The notes beneath the pieces were generated by a model. The model was not told where the DNA came from and made no database searches. It saw nothing but the letters and a program-made list of their open reading frames with translations. From assembly GCA_041862635.1 (NCBI GenBank), contig JBGVTO010000034.1, forward strand, positions 1 to 10,737: a DNA stretch of 10,737 nt. Reading direction: 5' to 3'. The number at the start of each line of letters is the position of its first letter. Position 1 is the first letter of the stretch. The translations under genes and the position numbers were made by a program. This document shows positions 6,760-10,737 of this stretch, piece after piece. Source of the DNA: NIOZ-UU13 sp041862635 (GTDB taxonomy: Bacteria > Planctomycetota > Phycisphaerae > Sedimentisphaerales > Anaerobacaceae).

Positions 6760-6777
6760 GCCGGATATTCATCCGGC
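6760..6777. terminator. Hairpin downstream of the CBS gene
   Basis: GCCGGAT (6760-6766) and ATCCGGC (6771-6777) form a perfect seven-base stem with an ATTC loop. It lies 46 bases past the CBS gene's stop on the minus strand and 15 bases past the mini-ORF's stop on the plus strand, fitting a shared terminator. There is only a weak AT-rich run afterwards (TAATACCAAATTT on the minus strand), so intrinsic activity is uncertain. Confidence 0.4.
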
Positions 6778-6823
6778 ATTCTTCAGAAGATTTGCACTTT
6801 TGTGGCTTGTGCTTTTGTAATGT

Positions 6824-8011
6824 TTATTGTAATGCAGGTGCCTCGGCTGTTTTGCCAACGGCTGAAATATCCTCGCTTGTGTTGAGCAGCGTCCGGAAGA
6901 TATCGAATACCGTTACTAAGCCCTGCACTTTTCCCTGTTCGTCGACGACGGGTAAACCACGCCCGCCAAACCGGCACATATTTTCTATTATTGTCGCCAG
7001 CGGTGCTTGGGGCCTTACCGTGCGGACAGGCCTGCTCATTATCCATTTGAGCTGGATTTGAAGCGTAGCATCATCCGAAGGGCCATGCCATTTCGCAAAT
7101 ATCGGCCGAAGATAGATACTGGTTGCTCCTGTTATATCAGACTTCGATACTATACCTTCCGGTGCCCCGTCCTGGCCTATCATTATATAGCTGCAATCAT
7201 GCTGCTGCATTTTTGTAAGAGCCTGCTGCACACTCTCGTCGGGACTTGCCCAGACTATATCTTTTTGCATAACGTCTTTTGCGCATACTGTTGATGAAAC
7301 GCTGATATGCGCAGGGGTCCCGCCTTGCGGGGTCCCCATTGTGGGTTTGCCGGACTCGGCCCGCCCCTCCGAGGGGCTGGCCTCGCTCGAAGGGACAGTC
7401 ATTGACTGGGTCAACTTTTGGATGGCTTCGGAAACTACATCCTCTCGACTCTGGTCAGGTGTAGTTGTTTTTTCATCGGTCTCGGTTTTTTCTTCAGCCT
7501 TGGCTTCTGCTTCGGGCTTGCCTTTCTTCTCTACCGCTTCGGTCTTTGGTTTAGCTTCCGCCTTTTCTTTTACTACTTTGGTTTTTTCTTCAGTTTCGAC
7601 TTTGGCCTTTTCTTCAACTTCGGCTTTTGACACTTCTGTAGCTTTGCTCTGGGGTTTAGCTTCGGATTCGGCCTCGGCTTTCTCTTCAGCCTCGGCTTCG
7701 ACCTTGGCCTTTTCTTCGGTTCCTGCTTTTGGCTCTTCTGTAGCTTCGCTCTGGGGTTTAGCTTCGGATTTGGTCTGAGCTTTTTCTTCAGCTTCAACCT
7801 TGGCTTCTGCCTCTATCTTGTCTTTCTTCTCTACGGCTTTGGTCTTTGGTTTAGCCTCAGTTTCAGTTTTAGCCTTTTCTTCAGCTTCGGCTTTTTCTTC
7901 AGTTTCGACCTTAGCTTGTGCTTCAGGCTTGTCTTCTTCCGCTGCCACTTCGGCTTTGGCTTTTGCTTGCGCCTGAGCCTTGTCTTTTTCTTCTGTTTGG
8001 GATGTTACCAT
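6824..8011 (-). CDS. Paired-CBS-domain protein with a long charged N-terminal tail
   Basis: The 395-residue product has two parts. Residues 5-190 are a low-complexity Lys/Glu/Ala/Thr tail with motifs such as EEKAK, SEAKPQS and AVEKK; it is probably disordered or coiled-coil. A Ser/Pro/Gly linker follows (205-240). Residues 243-377 are a CBS pair: CBS1 begins VCAKDVMQKDIVWASPDESV and ends GIVSKSDITG; CBS2 begins WIMSRPVRTVRPQAPL and ends GLVTVFDIF. Between them is YLRPIFAKWHG. CBS pairs bind AMP, ATP or related nucleotides and usually regulate an attached or partner protein; no effector domain is present. There is no signal peptide, so it is likely cytoplasmic. The gene stands alone, read towards the oxidoreductase cluster, with a weak ribosome site (AGGG, about 9 bases upstream). 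Confidence 0.8.
   Translation of the reverse strand: MVTSQTEEKDKAQAQAKAKAEVAAEEDKPEAQAKVETEEKAEAEEKAKTETEAKPKTKAVEKKDKIEAEAKVEAEEKAQTKSEAKPQSEATEEPKAGTEEKAKVEAEAEEKAEAESEAKPQSKATEVSKAEVEEKAKVETEEKTKVVKEKAEAKPKTEAVEKKGKPEAEAKAEEKTETDEKTTTPDQSREDVVSEAIQKLTQSMTVPSSEASPSEGRAESGKPTMGTPQGGTPAHISVSSTVCAKDVMQKDIVWASPDESVQQALTKMQQHDCSYIMIGQDGAPEGIVSKSDITGATSIYLRPIFAKWHGPSDDATLQIQLKWIMSRPVRTVRPQAPLATIIENMCRFGGRGLPVVDEQGKVQGLVTVFDIFRTLLNTSEDISAVGKTAEAPALQ
7314..7382. repeat. GC-rich palindromic insert in the CBS gene linker
   Basis: Within the otherwise TTC/GCT-rich coding DNA lies a compact GC-rich block. CCCGC (7319-7323) pairs with GCGGG (7327-7331) and is flanked by a GGGGTCCC direct repeat. GGCC-C-GCCCCT (7358-7368) pairs with AGGGGC-T-GGCC (7372-7382), a ten-pair stem with one mismatch. 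It codes for residues 210-233 (SPSEGRAESGKPTMGTPQGG), unlike the tail before it and the CBS fold after it. It looks like a small palindromic element inserted in frame. Confidence 0.45.
7441..7990. repeat. Degenerate internal repeats coding the charged CBS tail
   Basis: The DNA is a run of GCTTCGG/TTTTCTTC-like words. Two longer duplications stand out. One near 7501-7560 recurs exactly 300 bases later (7801-7860): both start TGGCTTCTGC and share CTTTCTTCTCTAC and GGTCTTTGGTTTAGC. The other, near 7634, recurs 102 bases later near 7736: both start TTCTGTAGCTT and share CTCTGGGGTTTAGCTTCGGAT. Both offsets are multiples of three, so the reading frame is kept. This indicates growth by in-frame duplication. 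Confidence 0.7.
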
Positions 8012-8460
8012 TTACTATGCCCTATCATTTTATTGAAAACTACTATTTGGCACTCTTCCAGGCTTCACAGTCACTATATATAATATGTATGTTTTTCGAT
8101 AAATTCTTGAGGGCACTTTAGTTAAAAGTGAGAATTGACCTGGTGGAATCAATTATTTATTCGCACCGGGTGGTACTTTAATACGCTGTGAAATATTACC
8201 TTAAAGGGCCTGTATGATTTGTCTCAAAAACATCAGATTATTCTTGACGGCAATTAAGCAATTTAGTATAAGTGTAGTAGGTGGATTCTGGGTTTTGTTT
8301 GTCCTCTTAGCGTGTGAAATCTTTATGGTTTTTCGATAGAGAGGAGTTGTGGAGTATTCTGCGATGTACAGGGTTGGAATTAAGACTCTGTGCTTTGCGG
8401 TGAAGATATTTTAACATTTCAATTAACATCTTATATTTATTTTTTTAAGGAGAACTGGTT
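8012..8460. other. AT-rich intergenic region before the LamG-protein gene
   Basis: I see no gene in these 449 bases. They separate the divergent CBS and LamG-protein genes and hold the plus-strand promoter at 8244-8272 and a long AT-rich leader. On the minus strand the stretch around 8073-8090 (ACTATATATAATATGTAT on the plus strand) could serve as a -10 region for the CBS gene, but I found no convincing -35. Confidence 0.7.
8244..8272 (+). promoter_or_regulatory. Promoter of the LamG-protein gene
   Basis: TTGACG (8244-8249) is followed after 17 bases by TATAAG (8267-8272), each five of six against consensus. The predicted start is near 8279, giving a leader of about 180 bases before the ATG at 8461. 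An AAGGAG (8447-8452) ribosome site lies 8 bases before that ATG. Confidence 0.55.
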
Positions 8461-10737
8461 ATGTGTAAGAAATTGATTTATTTAATGTCTTTTGTTTTGG
8501 TGCTGGGTATGGTCGGTAGCGCTTCAGCCGAGCTGGTAGCACACTGGAAGCTCGACGATGAGGGCACCGGTACCGTGGTTGACTCATCCGGCTACGGCCA
8601 TGACGGTACGCTGGTGGGAGATGCCCACTTTGTGCCCGGGTTGTTCGGTGAGGCTTTGGAGCTCGACGGCGATGGCGATTATGTTGTAATAGATGGCTAC
8701 AAGGGCATTGTTGGCGATGGCACTAACACGCCCCCTTACAGCATAATGGCGTGGATTAAGACCACCAGCGACGGTGAGATTGTCGGCTGGGGTGACAGCG
8801 GCGGCGGTAATAGAATGGAATTCCGCATCAACAGCAACAGGCTGCGCCATGAGCCCGGCGGTGGTAATACACAGGGTGACACTGCCGTGACGGACGGCCA
8901 GTGGCACCATGTAGCCGTAACAGTACGGGCAAACTCGACACACAATGATGGCGTGACAATTTACGTGGATGGCCGGGAAGATACGAGGGCAAATACTGAC
9001 CCTGATCCGGTCCATCCGACTGCCAACTTTGATGTCAAAATCGGTCTTCGCTACAATGAAGACAACAGGATATACACCGGGCTGATTGATGAGGTCCGCA
9101 TCTACGATAATGTGCTGACGGTAACGGAGATAAGGGATATCATGGAGTTAGGGTACCTGGCAAGTGCCCATAGTCCCGACCCATCTGACGGCAGCATGTA
9201 TACGGACACGTGGGCAACTCTTATGTGGACGGCCAGTGAGACCTCTGTATCACATAACGTGTACTTTGGGACGAGCTTCGACGATGTCAGCGCAGGCGCA
9301 GAAGAGACGTTCGTGGGTAATATGACTGTGGACAGCCAGCCGGTTGGCTTCGCCGGGTTTCCGGCTCCGGAGGGTCTGGTTCCGGGTTCAACCTACTACT
9401 GGCGGGTGGACGAGGTCAACGATGCCCATCCCGACAGCCCGTGGCAAGGTGAAGTATGGAGCTTCTGGGTCCCATTCAAGACCGGGTACAATCCTGACCC
9501 TGTGGACGGGGCACAGTTCGAAGACTCGAACGTCGATCTGAGCTGGGGAGAGGGCATGAATGCGATTATGCAGACCGTTTACTTTGGAACCGATGCCGAC
9601 GAGGTAGCCAACGCGACAGGTGCTCCCACTCAGATGAATACCGGCTTTGATCCGGGCCTCCTGGACTCGGAGACCACATACTACTGGCGCGTGGATACGT
9701 TCAACGGCTCTGAATGGGTTACAGGTCCTCTCTGGAGCTTTCGGACGATGCCGGTAATCCCGATGGCCGATGATCCCAACCTGGTTGCCTGGTGGAAGCT
9801 CGATGAAGGTGCAGGCACGACAGTAGTCGATTGGTCGGGCAACAACCATCATGGTAAGTTCACGTTCGGTGAAGTGGAGTGGGTCGAGGGTATAGACGGC
9901 GGTGCCCTGGCGTTCCCTGATGGTTGGGTCGAGATGACGGAATACGAGGGCATACTCGGCACCCAGAATCGTACCGTGACCGCCTGGATAAACACAACAG
10001 GATACGGTGATTATATCTCCTGGGGCCAGAATGTAAACACCCAGAAATGGATTGGCCGCGTCCAAGATACCCCCGATAATGGAACCGTAGGGGCGTTCCG
10101 AACAGAGTGCAGCGGCGGGTACATCATAGGCAGTACGGTTCTGACCGATGGGCAATGGCACCATGTAACATCCGTTCTGGAGAGCTTTGGCCAGCCCGAC
10201 ATTATGGATATCAAGCTATATGTGGACGGCGTGCAGGAGCTTATCAGTGGTTCGCAGCTCATAGACGTCAATACAGCTGCAGATGGCAGGACGGTTTGGC
10301 TCGGCGAAGGACATCACGGCAGATTGTTCCCAGGTTTGGTTGATGATGTGCGCCTCTACAATAAGGCGCTAACGCAGGACGAAATCAAGCTGCTCATGCG
10401 GGGTAATTTGCTGCTCGCCTGGGATCCGCAACCGCCCAAAGGACGGACAGTGGATATAGAAAGTGCCCTGCCGCTGCGCTGGAAAGCGGGCGACAATGCG
10501 ACACAGCATGATGTCTATTTCGGCACTGATAAAGATGCGGTCGCCGGTGCTAATACATCGACAGCAGATATATATCGAGGCCGACAGGGAGCTACCAGCT
10601 ACAATCCACTCGAAGGTGTTGAATGGGGCGGCGGGCCTTACTACTGGCGCATCGATGAGTATAATAACGACGCAACAATCAGCGAAGGCCAGGTATGGAG
10701 CTTTACGGTAGCCGACTTCATTGTCATAGATGATTTT
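8461..10737 (+). CDS. Exported LamG/Fn3-like multidomain surface protein (3' end missing)
   Basis: The frame is open from the ATG to the window end: 759 residues, no stop. A Sec signal peptide covers 1-23 (MCKKLIYLMSFVLVLGMVGSASA). Concanavalin/laminin-G-like domain 1 spans about 24-230 (starts LVAHWKLDDEGTGTVVDSSG, includes DGQWHHVAVTV and GLIDEVRIYDNVLT). Two Fn3-like modules follow at about 236-337 and 341-430, each with VYFGT and TYYWRVD signatures. LamG-like domain 2 is at about 438-648 (LVAWWKLDEGAGTTVVDWSG, DGQWHHVTSV, GLVDDVRLYNKAL). A third Fn3-like module follows (about 653-750). The last residues, ADFIVIDDF, look like the start of another module. LamG_3 folds bind carbohydrates or proteins, so a surface role in glycan binding or adhesion is likely; no enzymatic part is visible. 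A good AAGGAG site and promoter precede it. Confidence 0.85.
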   Translation, partial: MCKKLIYLMSFVLVLGMVGSASAELVAHWKLDDEGTGTVVDSSGYGHDGTLVGDAHFVPGLFGEALELDGDGDYVVIDGYKGIVGDGTNTPPYSIMAWIKTTSDGEIVGWGDSGGGNRMEFRINSNRLRHEPGGGNTQGDTAVTDGQWHHVAVTVRANSTHNDGVTIYVDGREDTRANTDPDPVHPTANFDVKIGLRYNEDNRIYTGLIDEVRIYDNVLTVTEIRDIMELGYLASAHSPDPSDGSMYTDTWATLMWTASETSVSHNVYFGTSFDDVSAGAEETFVGNMTVDSQPVGFAGFPAPEGLVPGSTYYWRVDEVNDAHPDSPWQGEVWSFWVPFKTGYNPDPVDGAQFEDSNVDLSWGEGMNAIMQTVYFGTDADEVANATGAPTQMNTGFDPGLLDSETTYYWRVDTFNGSEWVTGPLWSFRTMPVIPMADDPNLVAWWKLDEGAGTTVVDWSGNNHHGKFTFGEVEWVEGIDGGALAFPDGWVEMTEYEGILGTQNRTVTAWINTTGYGDYISWGQNVNTQKWIGRVQDTPDNGTVGAFRTECSGGYIIGSTVLTDGQWHHVTSVLESFGQPDIMDIKLYVDGVQELISGSQLIDVNTAADGRTVWLGEGHHGRLFPGLVDDVRLYNKALTQDEIKLLMRGNLLLAWDPQPPKGRTVDIESALPLRWKAGDNATQHDVYFGTDKDAVAGANTSTADIYRGRQGATSYNPLEGVEWGGGPYYWRIDEYNNDATISEGQVWSFTVADFIVIDDF

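Larger units (their letters stand above)
6373..6823. other. Intergenic region between divergent promoter and CBS gene end
   Basis: No substantial gene lies in these 451 bases. They contain the minus-strand leader of the oxidoreductase gene (6373-6493), its promoter (6500-6528), a plus-strand promoter (6590-6617), a 13-codon ORF (6703-6744) and a hairpin (6760-6777). A plus-strand open frame from 6636 continues into the antisense of the CBS gene, where it is a shadow. Within the leader, AGCCAA (6432-6437) and TTGGCT (6444-6449) form a six-base hairpin. Confidence 0.7.

Noticed and set aside
6636..7061. 141-codon plus-strand frame after the divergent promoter
   Set aside because: More than half is antisense to the CBS gene, there is no clear ribosome site, and the early part shows no domain.
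7441..7990. CRISPR-like array suggested by regular repeated words
   Set aside because: The repeats are degenerate, lack unique spacers and are coding DNA for a Lys/Glu/Ala-rich tail in an intact frame.
9388..10164. 258-codon minus-strand frame opposite the LamG-protein gene
   Set aside because: The plus frame reads continuously with LamG and Fn3-like signatures throughout; the minus frame is a shadow.

Overview
The window reads as accessory DNA from a heterotrophic, polysaccharide-degrading bacterium. It is most likely a member of the Planctomycetota, class Phycisphaerae and perhaps Sedimentisphaerales. This rests on three things: a twin-arginine Gfo/Idh/MocA oxidoreductase next to a secreted HEAT-repeat protein, a surface protein built of LamG domains alternating with 'VYFGT...YYWRVDE' modules, and AACCCAAT-rich intergenic repeats. 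The taxonomic call is from family knowledge and was not tested. I see no rRNA, tRNA, CRISPR array, transposase or integrase.

Layout. Positions 1-390 are non-coding, with an imperfect tandem repeat and short inserted elements. Positions 392-591 hold a near-consensus sigma-70-type promoter and a leader with several possible hairpins. These precede a 72-codon ORF (592-810) that encodes a lipoprotein-type signal peptide but almost no mature protein. Next comes a minus-strand three-gene cluster, read from 6372 down to 828: a Tat-exported Gfo/Idh/MocA oxidoreductase, a secreted HEAT-repeat protein of 652 residues, and a secreted 739-residue putative glycoside hydrolase of GH101/GH129/DUF5696-like appearance. 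A good minus-strand promoter lies at 6500-6528, and the genes are separated by only 20 and 32 bases. Positions 6529-6823 contain a divergent promoter, a 13-codon ORF that looks like the first strand of a Rossmann protein, and a hairpin. A second minus-strand gene (6824-8011) encodes a paired-CBS protein with a roughly 190-residue Lys/Glu/Ala-rich N-terminal tail. After a 449-base AT-rich gap with a good promoter, a plus-strand gene (8461 to the window end, incomplete) encodes a large exported LamG/Fn3-like protein.

How the genes may work together. All three products of the minus-strand cluster carry export signals, so a periplasmic or surface carbohydrate-processing unit is plausible. The hydrolase would cleave a glycan and the oxidoreductase would oxidise or isomerise a sugar, with the HEAT protein as scaffold. 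The LamG protein could bind glycans or mediate adhesion. The CBS protein looks like a cytosolic adenylate sensor and has no evident link to the rest. The least explained parts are the structured leader before a signal-peptide-only ORF, the hydrolase family, the exported oxidoreductase, and the CBS protein's tail with its GC-rich inserted palindrome.
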